A DNA stretch of 64,000 nt, taken from NCBI GenBank assembly GCA_936440205.1, contig OW387146.1, positions 48,784,426-48,848,425 of the forward strand, written 5' to 3'. The notes below the pieces were generated by a model. The model was not told the DNA's origin. It saw nothing but the letters and a program-made list of their open reading frames with translations, and did no database searches. Positions 45,662-55,862 of this stretch are shown piece by piece (within the stretch, counting starts at the first letter, position 1; each line of letters begins with the position of its first letter). The position numbers were made by a program, and so were the translations under genes. This stretch comes from Lepidonotus clava (lineage: Eukaryota > Annelida > Polychaeta > Phyllodocida > Polynoidae).

Positions 45662-47524
45662 ATGGCTCCAACAGTATTCATACTCCTCCTTCGTGGACTC
45701 TTTATCCTGGGCACTGTCTCAGCTAAGCCATGCCTATGCACCAGTACGGTAAACCGTTTTCGTACCAACTATGGTGTAGTATTCGAGAGTAAACCGTCCA
45801 TCCACATAGGTAATGAGTACTTCACTACCGAAGTCGATATCATTTTACCACTTCCTCCTTCTCCCAAACAGGCAGCCGCACTAAATTGTAGACACGGCGC
45901 TACCCTGGCAGCCGGTTCAATGGAACAGTATCGAAAAATCCAACTTATGTTGAATAACATAACATCTATTGGGAAGACTATAGCAGCGAAGGTCACCAAC
46001 GGACTCCGGGAAGTGCAATCAATTTTGGAATCGACGGCCCAGCCAACACCTCCATCAGCCAAATCCAGGAAGCAGCGGGCTCTGATTCCAGAAATCGGCA
46101 AGTTCTCCGAGACTTTATTTGGAACGGCCACACTCGATGACTTGAAGCAACAGACTCGTGCTGACCAGGTAAATGCCGATGAAATTGGCTTCCTCGATGG
46201 CAAAACAAATGCAGTCCTAAAGGTAGTTGACTCCACTTTGGAAATCCAACTCCAGGCCATCATAGAGAACACTCATTCCATATACAATTTGTCCCGAGGA
46301 CTCCAGGCTTACATTAGTAACCGGGAATTGATGGTCAGGTTGATGCAAGATTTGCAAGAATTGCGTCTACTGGATTTTAAACTGGACTATTCCCTTGATG
46401 TCTTGCTACAGGCTATTCGCGACCTAACGGAGAACAGGCTGAGTAACTCTTTGATATCGGAGACTGATATGAGGAAGATTCGGTACCTTTTCCTTTCCAA
46501 GTCCAATCGTTCAAATATTTATATTCCAAACACTCGCGACATGTATAGAAGTGTAACTGTTTTAGTCCCCCCGGTTTTACAGCGAAATGTCCTGAAAACT
46601 ATTTTGAAGATTCCCGTTATTTCCTTAGACAAAATATTCAAGGTTCTAAAAGTGAACACCTTCCCTCTAGCCTTCCATGGGCATTATACTCGCCTCTCCA
46701 ACACACCGGCTTATTTATTGGTGTCCGCAACCCAATACACGGTATCCTCCAACCCAGATCTGGATAATTGCCATTCTCCGTTTTGTCATTATGACCTACC
46801 ACTTCGCAGGCTTTCTCCCTCGTCGTGCCTCATTTCTATCTATCTACGTGATCATGAGTCTGTCAAACTTTATTGCGATTTCAAAATACTCATTCAGTCT
46901 AATTTCAGAAGGTCGAACATCCAAGTCATTGCAACAGGGACCTATTTGTTCTCTCACATAGACGAGGTCGTTGTGCGCTGCCCCAACCGAACAACAACCC
47001 ATCCTGGATGTGAATCGTGCGTTCGTGCCTTTGAATGTGGTTGTTCTGTGTCCGCCAAAGAATGGGAAATTCCAGTCTCAAGTGTTAACTGTTTGCCTTC
47101 TACAGCAGGCCCCTTAAGAACAGTTTTCCCCGTCAACCTTGCTAGTCTTCAACACCTCAACCTGTCACTTAGCCGACTTGTGAACCCGGATTTTTCGTAC
47201 GATAAACCATTCCCAATTTTACCTCTTAGCCCGCAAATGCGAGTCCGCCAAGAGGATATTTTTAAGCGAGCAAAAGACAATTTCCTTTCCCTCCGTACAT
47301 ACATGAAAGAGATTCGACTGAATGAGGTCGAATACAAGAAACTTCGTGGTGACTTGCATCTTCCCCACGTACCATTCCTCCCCCCCAGTCTGCATGGTAC
47401 TGTTTACCTGTTGAACATTGGACTTACTTTTATAATGGTACCAGCACTTTTTGTTTTCATCTCAATTCTGTATTTCAGACAATGTAGGATTCAAAGCGCA
47501 TGCAGACGCTTGACTTTAAATTGA
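45662..47524 (+). CDS. Envelope fusion glycoprotein, baculovirus-F/errantivirus type (fossil cargo)
   Basis: This is a class I type fusion glycoprotein related to baculovirus F and insect errantivirus Env. It has an N-terminal signal peptide (about 1-21, ending VSAKPC) and a basic furin-like site SRKQR near residue 140, directly before the family's LFGTATLDDL block. Helical heptad regions follow, then a Cys-rich segment (CPNRTTTHPGCESCVRAFEC), and a C-terminal membrane anchor near 583-608 (LLNIGLTFIMVPALFVFISI) with a short tail. N-glycosylation sequons are present. At 620 residues it has the usual family length, and it reads open from end to end. It lies inside the terminal repeats of a CACTA element with no retroviral gag-pol nearby. 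It is probably an ancient capture from a virus or retroelement. Confidence 0.88.
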   Translation: MAPTVFILLLRGLFILGTVSAKPCLCTSTVNRFRTNYGVVFESKPSIHIGNEYFTTEVDIILPLPPSPKQAAALNCRHGATLAAGSMEQYRKIQLMLNNITSIGKTIAAKVTNGLREVQSILESTAQPTPPSAKSRKQRALIPEIGKFSETLFGTATLDDLKQQTRADQVNADEIGFLDGKTNAVLKVVDSTLEIQLQAIIENTHSIYNLSRGLQAYISNRELMVRLMQDLQELRLLDFKLDYSLDVLLQAIRDLTENRLSNSLISETDMRKIRYLFLSKSNRSNIYIPNTRDMYRSVTVLVPPVLQRNVLKTILKIPVISLDKIFKVLKVNTFPLAFHGHYTRLSNTPAYLLVSATQYTVSSNPDLDNCHSPFCHYDLPLRRLSPSSCLISIYLRDHESVKLYCDFKILIQSNFRRSNIQVIATGTYLFSHIDEVVVRCPNRTTTHPGCESCVRAFECGCSVSAKEWEIPVSSVNCLPSTAGPLRTVFPVNLASLQHLNLSLSRLVNPDFSYDKPFPILPLSPQMRVRQEDIFKRAKDNFLSLRTYMKEIRLNEVEYKKLRGDLHLPHVPFLPPSLHGTVYLLNIGLTFIMVPALFVFISILYFRQCRIQSACRRLTLN

Positions 47525-47939
47525 GTTGGTTATATATACATTAGCTATTAACTCTTCCTTTTATTGCAGCTCAAAAGTTATCAGTTCTCATTCATGTTCG
47601 ATTTTTGTTGTTTAGAATATATACTCGCCCTCATACTTTCGTCACACATGTACAGCTGCAATTCATTCACATTATCCTCATGAATTCCCATTTATATTTA
47701 GTCACAGCCACATAAGACTACACACCTTCATGATATCAAAATGTTTTATTGTTATGCATGCGGAAAAGGTTTTATGATGTCCACGTGTCAACGTTTCGCC
47801 TATTTTCCCATAATTGTATTTACTGACCATACACTAATGTACATATGTAACTCGAAAGCTTCGTGAACATATGCATTTCACAATTAAAATTTTCCCATAT
47901 CTACTTCAAACATATCGTACACTTTTATATAACTGTTCA

Positions 47940-48620
47940 TCACACCCAAGAGTCTACGTCAGGCATGCAGCCCAGTTTTTCGGCTGGGAGTAGTTCTTGG
48001 GCCATGTTGTTCCTGTTGTTTATCAGGCAAACGCTCGCTCTACAAAGTCTGTGCCTGAAAAATTTGTTCAGGCGCACGCGCTCCGTATGAGGAATCTTGA
48101 CTTCTTGCGGGAGTTCCAACGTCAAGGGTTCGTCACTGCCATTCAGATGGACCGTGAGTGGGCCCGACCAGGCGACGGTCAGGGCCTTGGACAGGATGCT
48201 CGGTCTTTGGATGATCATTCGTGGGCAGGCAGCACTTCCTACGGCTTCCATTTCGGCGGGAATGGGAGCCAGTGGAAATAGGAGCGTTTCCCATCGGCAG
48301 TAGATTCTCAGACAGCACTGCACTGTAGCCCTCCGACGTTGACCCTGCGCCAACGAGCGACAGCCTGCTGCCAATTTCCAGAAGATACCGATAAATTTCC
48401 ACCCCAGGTATATCACTAACAAGAGAAGCAGCCACTGATGGTCGGATTGGTCCGCGGGTTGGAGGTGACTAGGTCTCACCACTGGCCTTTCCTCCCGAAC
48501 AAGACGCAGACGCAGACTTGCGTTTAACAGTCGCTCGATGTCCATGGCCATCAAGTGGCTGTTCTGAACCAGTGTATAGTACAGGCACATACTTACACCC
48601 CCCACCCCACACGACATCAC
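47940..48620 (-). CDS. Single-pass membrane protein of unknown family
   Basis: A 226-codon frame; the likely start is the internal MAMDIERLL. There is one hydrophobic span (QWLLLLLVIYLGWKFIGIFW) about a third of the way in, then a basic segment (RSLAQGQRRR) and a C-terminal region with PLTVHLNGSDEPLTLELP. I do not recognise it. Its layout (short N-part, one span, a ~140-residue C-domain with a strand-rich LxLP section) resembles the protein at 54193-54969. It converges on the envelope gene. Confidence 0.5.
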   Translation of the reverse strand: MMSCGVGGVSMCLYYTLVQNSHLMAMDIERLLNASLRLRLVREERPVVRPSHLQPADQSDHQWLLLLLVIYLGWKFIGIFWKLAAGCRSLAQGQRRRATVQCCLRIYCRWETLLFPLAPIPAEMEAVGSAACPRMIIQRPSILSKALTVAWSGPLTVHLNGSDEPLTLELPQEVKIPHTERVRLNKFFRHRLCRASVCLINNRNNMAQELLPAEKLGCMPDVDSWV

Positions 48621-49257
48621 AACCCCCCAGGTACTGTAAGGGCTTCGTCTAGTCTTTAGCGAAAAGTTAACCCTCGGTCGACAACTTAAACGCTAGGTAA
48701 GGTACAACTAAAACGACTTCTTCTAGCCGGGGGCTTCACAAGTTTTTACACTGGGTAGTGTGAAGCACGTCTAATAGGCCGCTATTTTCTTCAGAGAGCC
48801 GATCGACAGGGGGTTCATCTGAAATGACTTCTGTCGCGTTTGACACCGGGACACGCGTCTGTGATGACCGCGTCCACCTGTTGGCCATCTGAGGCGGCGC
48901 ATGTCAACTAGCTTCTGTGTCAGGTCCCTCACAGGAGTACCGCGGCACGCGGCCCGCGGGGTAGTCTTAACACTTCTTGACACGTAACAGGCCTCACAAG
49001 GGGCGGCGGTGAGGGTGTCGCTGATCAGCTGATACCCCATGTACTCCCCGTCACGGCTAGCACGTAACTTATGGTAAAAGTCTCTCTTACCCCGTCCACA
49101 CCCCGTCACGTCTACCACGTAACTTATGTTCAAAGTCTTGCCTCATCGATAAAAGATCGCTTTCACCAGATCATGTATCCACAGGGGGGCCTGCCCGGCA
49201 TGTATAAATACGGCGTGGCATATGGCTATATAGATCACTTGAAAACTTGCTGCCACC
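48621..49257. promoter_or_regulatory. Intergenic region with direct repeats and TATA box
   Basis: TAACTTATG(G/T)(T/C)AAAGTC in two copies preceded by CCCGTCACG (about 49044-49082 and 49105-49137) forms a direct repeat. TATAAATA at 49203-49210 lies 48 bp before the ATG of the next gene, which has the Kozak-like GCCACCATGA. Confidence 0.55.
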
Positions 49258-52200
49258 ATGAACGGGTCAACTGATTATAGTGACGCTGTTCTGTCAAACC
49301 CGTCTACGAGCTCATGCAGGATCTTGACCAGCAGCCCCAAACCGGGTGGCGAGAAAATAACCGATCATGATTCATCAGCAGGCGTAGGTACTCTGCTGTT
49401 GGATATGTCTGAGGATGCGCGTCAGTATGGGTCTCAGAATGGGTTTCCGGATCTCTCTGCGGATCAGTCTCTTCACGACTCCCTGTACGCGGAAGAGGGA
49501 TCCACCCTCAACGACGTTGAGCTTAGCCTTGGTGGTTCCCAAGGCGGTACTGCATCCGCATCGTCGTCCACGCCCTCCACGCCCTCCACGCCCTCCACGC
49601 CCTCCGGATCCACGCCCTGGGGGATGACGCCCTCCACGTCGCAATCCCATCCATGGTTCCCCAGCTCCACGTCCAGAACGTCGTCCACGCCCGGACCCTT
49701 GACATCGCAAGGGTCGTTCTCATCGACGACCTCCCAAAGGTCGTTCACGCCCGAATACTCGTCCTCGTCCGGCCCCTCCAGGTCTACAGCTGAACCGTCC
49801 ATGGCCCATTTGCTGGCCAGGATGGAGGAGCTGGAGAAGAAGTGCCGAAGGGCGGAGGCTGAAGCGGCTGCGGCAAAGGCCCAGGTGGAGGTGCTCGTGA
49901 ACCAAGCGAAGCCAGCTGCAGCTGACAAACCACCCAAACCACGCAATGAAATATGTGTAAGTTCTAAAGTTTGTTTTTACAGCTTATAATTAACTAATAA
50001 TCTCACCTTGAAAACGTTACCGTTTAATATAGTTCTCGGTTTGTTTAGAAATGATCTCATTCCTAGTATAGCCCTGATGTTCTTCTCTTTTGCCGCGCCG
50101 CCAGGGAACATCCCGGAAAACAACGAAAATCCGTAATGATTTCGTACACTGACATATAGTTAGAAGTCCACTATTAAATATTGGCTTATTATATTGTTTG
50201 TAGGAACTCGTTCGTTCGGCCTACAAGGCCAAGAGAGGTGAGCCTGCTTGGGGATTCAACCTGAACCCTGGGTAAGTTGATTACGTCATAACAACATGAA
50301 TAGTACAGAAAATAATATTGTTTTAAGTAAGCAATGGGTAATGTGTTCCTGAACAACAGAAGTTGCAGCTGAATATAAGTTTTGCTGTTTTTTTTCATGT
50401 TAATAGAGTCATAGAGCACTTGACGTGATGCCGATGAATTGAACAATATAAATATATTCCAACATTCAGGGTGGGGATCAAACACCCGGATAACGTTGCG
50501 ATCATCAAGGCCGTTGTTGACAACGTGTGCCTGGGGCCAGATACCCCCAGAGAAGAGGTGTTAGGTAAGTCCCATAGGTAGCAAGTTTCTTTGTTAACTA
50601 ACCTGCAGCTGTACATTTCATGCATCTAATGTCCATGATTCCAAAGTATTGGTCCTTCAATTAACACAAATTTTAACATGCTTGAAATGCTGGAAATCTG
50701 TTTTTAGTGTCTAAATAGGCTCCACTTACATTGGAAATTGTTACTTTTATAATTTAAGTTATCCTCCCAGTCATCTGAAAAAAACGTAAGTTCTATTATC
50801 TGGACAAAGAAATATAATACCGGTGTAATGATGGTTTTAATTCGTGAATAATATGTTGACCCTCACTTTGCATTTTTAACATGTATTCCCTTGATTTATT
50901 GCCTTTATAGTGCCTTTGTCTACTTAATGGCTCCAGTTTTAAGCATACTTCATGTCCTTCCTCTTTTTCTAGCTTCTGCCAACACCTACTTCAAGACCCT
51001 CCAAAGCAGGGCCAACAGAATGCGGAAGAACCGAATTAAGGCTGACAATGAAAAGGCTATCATCCGTCACCACGTGAACGAGGTAAATAAATTTTTGTTA
51101 CAGACTTCCTCTATAGACCACAAAAGTCTGACGTCACGGACCCCTCCCGCACCACGTGTTGGGCCTAAACCTTTTACGACCGGCCCCGGTAACCCTACAC
51201 CCCCGGTCACCGGCCCGGCCCGCCCTGGAGGGGGCACCAATAACACCCGGCTGGACCACGGTCACCCGTACACACAGACAATAACATTGCCTATAACTTT
51301 GCTATTTATTAACTCTTTTTCTTTTCAAGTATATCATAATGCACATTGATAGTTCCCCTATGAAAATACATGTTTTCATAAGTTTGCGAGCAAGTTTGCG
51401 AGTGGAAATAGCAAATCTGACAGCTGGGTCCTACTAAAGTTCATAGAGGGGACCCCCGGCCCAGCCCGGCCCATGTTTAGGCACGGGAGCAGCGTGCAGT
51501 GACCGTTAGGGGCCCGCCTGACGTCATGGCTTTTGCGGACTATTGTTCTCAACATTGTTTGACGTAGTTCGATTCAGGCAGGCCGAAATTTTACACTTTT
51601 CAAGTGCAAAGAGGAGAAAGAGTAATGTCTATGGTCTATGCCCAGTCTGTCCACTCCTTGGGTGGAAGGATACGCATCATTGTTCTAAAAAACGCGAAGA
51701 AAGGGTCTAGTTTGACAACATTCACATGTCCTTGTTTCTAGAAAAAAGGTTACTTTTTCATCCCAAATATCCATGATATGAAAATAAGGGTCTTATTTTT
51801 CCTGGGAAATATGAAATTTCACGAAAAAAGGGTATTTCTTGGCCACAAAATGTCTGCGTTTTGAAGAATAAGGGGTCGATTTTTTGGTATAAATGTCAGT
51901 GGAAAGGGGTTGTTTTCTATTTTGAAGAACGATGATATGTCCTATTTTGATACCTGAGTAGACAGACTGGGGGTCTATGGTATAGGGGGTGTGACTTCCC
52001 GGGGACCCACTCGGTTCAAAAAGGGGTATACGTACGAACTGCGGTCGGAACTATACCGGGGGCTGTAGCTGTGAATCGGCAATTTGGCTTAAAACAGGGG
52101 GCCCGGCTGTGAAATGATCTTATGGTTGTAACACTGAAACTTGGGAAACAATTATAATTTTTTTACATTATGAATTTTTATAGAGCACTGTAACCTTACT

Positions 52201-52837
52201 TGCTTCCTTGGACAATAATCTTGACATACAATTAGAATGGATATGACACAATTAATAAAAAGTGCCTGTATGTTATAGAGACCAAGGATAAAGCAACGCT
52301 TTTGAAATTAACTGCAGTGACCAGCTTTTAAATTAAGGCAACTGAAATATTGAAAAACTTGTTTGTGTTTATTGGATGTTCTTGACCAAGTATGTCGTAA
52401 CTGTATTAAAATAAAAAAGTGTCTTTTTAACTTTGCAGAAGCTCAGAAGACGGATAGTGGGGTTGGAAAATTTCGTCAAAACGTGAGACGAAGCTCGAAA
52501 GAATTCCGTGAGGCGCCTCCTCACCCCTGACTACACGAGCGACGAGGAGCGCGGACTTTATTTTCCGGTCGAAATAGACGGGCAGACGACCGAGCGATTT
52601 CACCGCCGCTTCAAACCGCTCGTGTGGGAGAGCGATGAGCTGAGTGCCTACAAAGCCCACCTGGACGAAATTGAGTTTAAAGAACTTAGCCGCCGTCAGC
52701 GGGGCGTTAGATTGGAAAAGAAGCGGAAAAATGTCCCCGACGATAATCCAAAACGCCAACAGCCTCCTCCCAACACCCCAGACTGGGCGGTGAAGCCCGC
52801 GTATCGGTCGGGTATCGCCGATGCACAGCCAATTTAA
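49258..52837 (+). CDS. Spliced Ser/Pro-rich coiled-coil protein, possible accessory DNA-binding factor
   Basis: Exon-like blocks with GT/AG borders: 49258-49956, 50204-50271, 50470-50564, 50973-51082 and from about 52439 to 52837. Block 1 is Ser/Thr/Pro-rich with STPSTPSTP repeats and ends in a coiled coil (LARMEELEKKCRRAEAEAAA). Later blocks are basic: LVRSAYKAKRGEPAWGF, then RANRMRKNRIKADNE. The last is charged, with LLTPDYTSDEE and RLEKKRKN. I do not recognise a named family. In plant CACTA elements a second gene encodes a protein binding the subterminal repeats; by position and basic character this gene is a candidate for that role, which is inference. Confidence 0.5.
51112..51550. repeat. 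Imperfect inverted-repeat segment in the intron
   Basis: ATAGACCACAAAAGTCTGAC at the left and, on the complement of the right end, ATAGTCCGCAAAAGCCATGA match imperfectly. GC-rich inner parts also pair in places. Possibly an old MITE; no clear target duplication. Confidence 0.35.
51636..51973. mobile_element. Possible hAT-like MITE within the intron
   Basis: The inverted CCCAGTCTGTC(C/T)ACTC ends near 51640 and 51970 are flanked by the direct 8-mer TCTATGGT (51628-51635, 51974-51981). An 8-bp duplication fits hAT. The interior is low-complexity. Confidence 0.45.
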
Positions 52838-54192
52838 CTTATTTCTAAAGGGTCTGTTTAAAGTTCTATTTTATGTGATGTTTATGTTTATCATCTTTAT
52901 GTTTTCTTTACACTACGTTTAATTGTATGGTCTGTGTCACGCTGTATGTTAGGTCTTTGTACTTTCTTCAATTGTATAGTCGTTTTATAAACTTTTATCA
53001 AAGAACTTTGCGCTTCTTGTTTTGATTGTGGCATGCTCGATAAGCAGGGAAGTATTTCTATAGATACGTTGGTTGCCTAAGACTCGCCTTATATTAGTCT
53101 AAAACCGTACGCGTTATCCAGGTCCTTCTCATAAGTGAATCTTAAATTTATGAATACTTTTTATTTACGATACGAAACGCATTTAACTATAATGACCTGT
53201 CATTTTGTTGAAAACCCGAATGTGCTATTTCTTGAAGATAGACCACGAACTTGAAATCGATTACATTACAACACTTTTTTGATGAGTGTTATGGTACAAG
53301 GTCTCTACCATTAGAAGAGCAATGGAATGACACCTAGGCCTGTTATCAATAATAGCATAAATCAATCATAAAAAGTGTATTTTAAACTAACATAAGCTCG
53401 ATATACGATTTTTAAAATGATGCGACATGAATCATCTCTTCCTACTTATTTCGCAGTCATGAAAAAATAATGTTGCATGAAGCCGGTTTTAATTAAGAAC
53501 TGTTACTTCTTTTCTAGTGGATCCTTTTTAGTTAGATTCCATGCAGAAAGTTGCAAAAGTAATTTTTCAGAAATTTTATTATGATCAAATACATCGCTGC
53601 CAGTAGGACCTATCAAAATTTACAAGTGACCATGTAGTCTCCTGATGAACCCGAAATACTTTCTAGGATTTGTATGGCACGGTGACCTATATTCTTTCTG
53701 TGAGAGAATAAAAAAACCTCATGCATATAGTGTAACCCTTTAAAGTGGGAGTTCTCCGGGAGTTATGTATAGGTAACTTGGAGCTTCTGTGACATTGCAA
53801 AATTAATAATTTAAAAAACAAACAAGTCAATTTAGGTGTCGAGATTTATTAAGGGACGATAGCTTAATTAGCTATAGCCATAATTTCGGTTGGAGCCCGA
53901 TCGCCAGATTGTGGCGTTAACCACATTTAATTCCACTACTAGTTTTGGTTGCAGACCTAGTTTAGCCTCAGGCCCCTAAATTAGGGGCCTGTCTCACAGA
54001 TTACCTAAGGGGTTGACCCTAGCCCGAGCCAGAGTAAAAGCGCTCTTGTCAGCGTCATACTGCTCTTTCCAAAACCGAAATTTTATTTAGCTACAAATTC
54101 AATTTATAACCATAACACTTGTATCGATTGACGCACGTTCGGCAGCATATTGGTAGTAAACACACAAAAATACAACATTTTTCACACAAGAC
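52838..54192. other. No gene seen
   Basis: AT-rich spacer between convergent genes. A GGCCCCTAAATTAGGGGCC palindrome lies near 53971-53989. Confidence 0.45.
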
Positions 54193-54969
54193 TTAATCAA
54201 GGTCAACACGGCTTAAGTCGACTGAAGTATTAGTACTAATTGCAAGCTCACCGGGCCGGTATTTCCCCAAAAGAACAGGCTCTCCTATGCCTATACCCAT
54301 GGTAACCAACTGGTAGCGTATAATGTCCTTAGTCATCAATCTTGTCAACATGATGTCCTTCAGTTTATTAACCTTTAAATGTGTGGGCAGTCGTGTCGAT
54401 GTGCCGGTATAGCAGTCGGTCATTTGGATGACACAGTTAAATGTGTATCGTGCGCCTAGGCATATATTTTCGGCTTTAGTCAGTGTGATAGGATCGTCTG
54501 TTTGAAAGATATAATCTCCAAAATGTCCAGGGAACGTGCCTATTTTAAGCCATACACTGTGATTGCCCGAGACAAGCAAGTATACACGAAAACGAGCATC
54601 TGCGAAGATGCGATTAATTCCGGAGCAAACAAGGAATATGCTAATAATTATGGCTACGGCGAGGATAAGAAGAAGAGTGTACGAAGAGAGAAGTACCACA
54701 GTTGCGAATTCTTTAATGTTTCCGTCTCCTGGGTTGGCTTCAGATCCAGTGTCAGTTACGGTATGGTCCTGGTCCAACAAGGCTTGCAGGGTGTCATGAA
54801 AGGTGAGGCCGGTCATCGCATCGTGTTTTGGTGGAGGGTGACCGGTAAATGGAGCAGTGAGGTTGACCAACCGGGTACGGGTTACTCCAGGCTTATTGTG
54901 AACGACCCTAGGCCAGTGTCCGCCACTGGCAGCTCGAACAAATTCCACGCATGATACATTGTTATACAT
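54193..54969 (-). CDS. Second single-pass membrane protein of unknown family
   Basis: A 258-codon frame from MYNNVSCVEF. There is an N-terminal part of about 90 residues with an N-glycosylation sequon (NLTAPF), a strong hydrophobic span of about 28 residues (VVLLSSYTLLLILAVAIIIS), and a C-terminal domain of about 140 residues starting RIFADARFRVYLLVSGN. The C-domain alternates hydrophobic and polar residues like a beta-rich fold. It has no recognised family. It shares its layout and minus-strand orientation with the 47940-48620 protein. With an envelope gene in the same element, a viral-type membrane accessory role is possible but unproven. Confidence 0.55.
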   Translation of the reverse strand: MYNNVSCVEFVRAASGGHWPRVVHNKPGVTRTRLVNLTAPFTGHPPPKHDAMTGLTFHDTLQALLDQDHTVTDTGSEANPGDGNIKEFATVVLLSSYTLLLILAVAIIISIFLVCSGINRIFADARFRVYLLVSGNHSVWLKIGTFPGHFGDYIFQTDDPITLTKAENICLGARYTFNCVIQMTDCYTGTSTRLPTHLKVNKLKDIMLTRLMTKDIIRYQLVTMGIGIGEPVLLGKYRPGELAISTNTSVDLSRVDLD

Positions 54970-55379
54970 CTATATATTGAAAAAAAAAGAAAGAAGAGAA
55001 CATGAAGGTTGTCATCTCAACTTTAAACAAACACCTTCGTTCCAAATTACCATGGCCAGGCTATTCAAACAGACAGAATAAACTATAACTGCCATATGGC
55101 CACACCCTAGAATTCAGAAAACTGGCCATATTATTTAATTAGGAAGGGCGACCCCCAGAATGAATACATATGTTTTACCTATTTTGAATAATTTGGAAAG
55201 TCGGCCATCGACTTGTATCACTTGTAGAACAAAAGTAATTAAGAAGATTCTCACCAAGGGTGGCACTCAGGATTTTGACACTCATGATATTCGCGTAGCC
55301 GTACACCAAACGCACTATATAACGAAATAAGCTGGCCCTAAGTAGTAGCAGAAAGCTTAAGGTTTGACCTTCGAGCTAA

Positions 55380-55862
55380 ACTTCGAGCTCAGTTTTCAAG
55401 GCAGATGAAATCCTATCACCAGTCGACCTGACGGCAGCCGATGCGTTTCGAAAGCTGAGGAAACTTCACCGCCCTTTAATGGATAGACCCTAGGTTTTAA
55501 TGGCAGGTGTCATGCCCTCACCAGTCCAGACGGCGGACGATGCGTTTCGAAAGCTGAAGAAACTTCACGCGCCCGACAAATCACGACAACGCGCTACCGT
55601 GACGGCCAGGCTGGAGGCGACAGTAATCTCCTGGTAATACTGTGGCAGGCTGTTTTCGGCTTTAATTTCACACGGGTGTCTGAGGTTAGGAGCTCGAGTG
55701 CAACTACCCCTGGGTCGGGGCTGTGGCATGTCGCGGCAAATCGCAGCTTTCAGCTGGTGGGACCATAGGCGTCGGTCTGTACCATATATAAATACTTGTG
55801 TCGCGGTCGCAAATGGGGAAGGTTCATCGCCCTGAAGTGCTGCTGTCTAACTCAAGTTCGCC
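55380..55862. promoter_or_regulatory. Upstream region of the transposase gene: direct repeats and TATA box
   Basis: GATGCGTTTCGAAAGCTGA followed by GAAACTTCAC occurs twice (about 55439-55470 and 55539-55568) inside a ~100-bp diverged duplication. TATATAAATA at 55785-55794 lies about 70 bp before the ATG at 55863. Confidence 0.55.

Noticed and set aside
45662-47524. The envelope gene as part of a retrovirus-like LTR element
   Set aside because: No LTR pair, gag, protease, RT or integrase is seen within the 21-kb interval; the only mobility gene is the CACTA transposase.
49375-49946. Minus-strand frames over the Ser/Pro-rich exon
   Set aside because: They are shadows of the STP repeat coding sequence, with no motif of their own.
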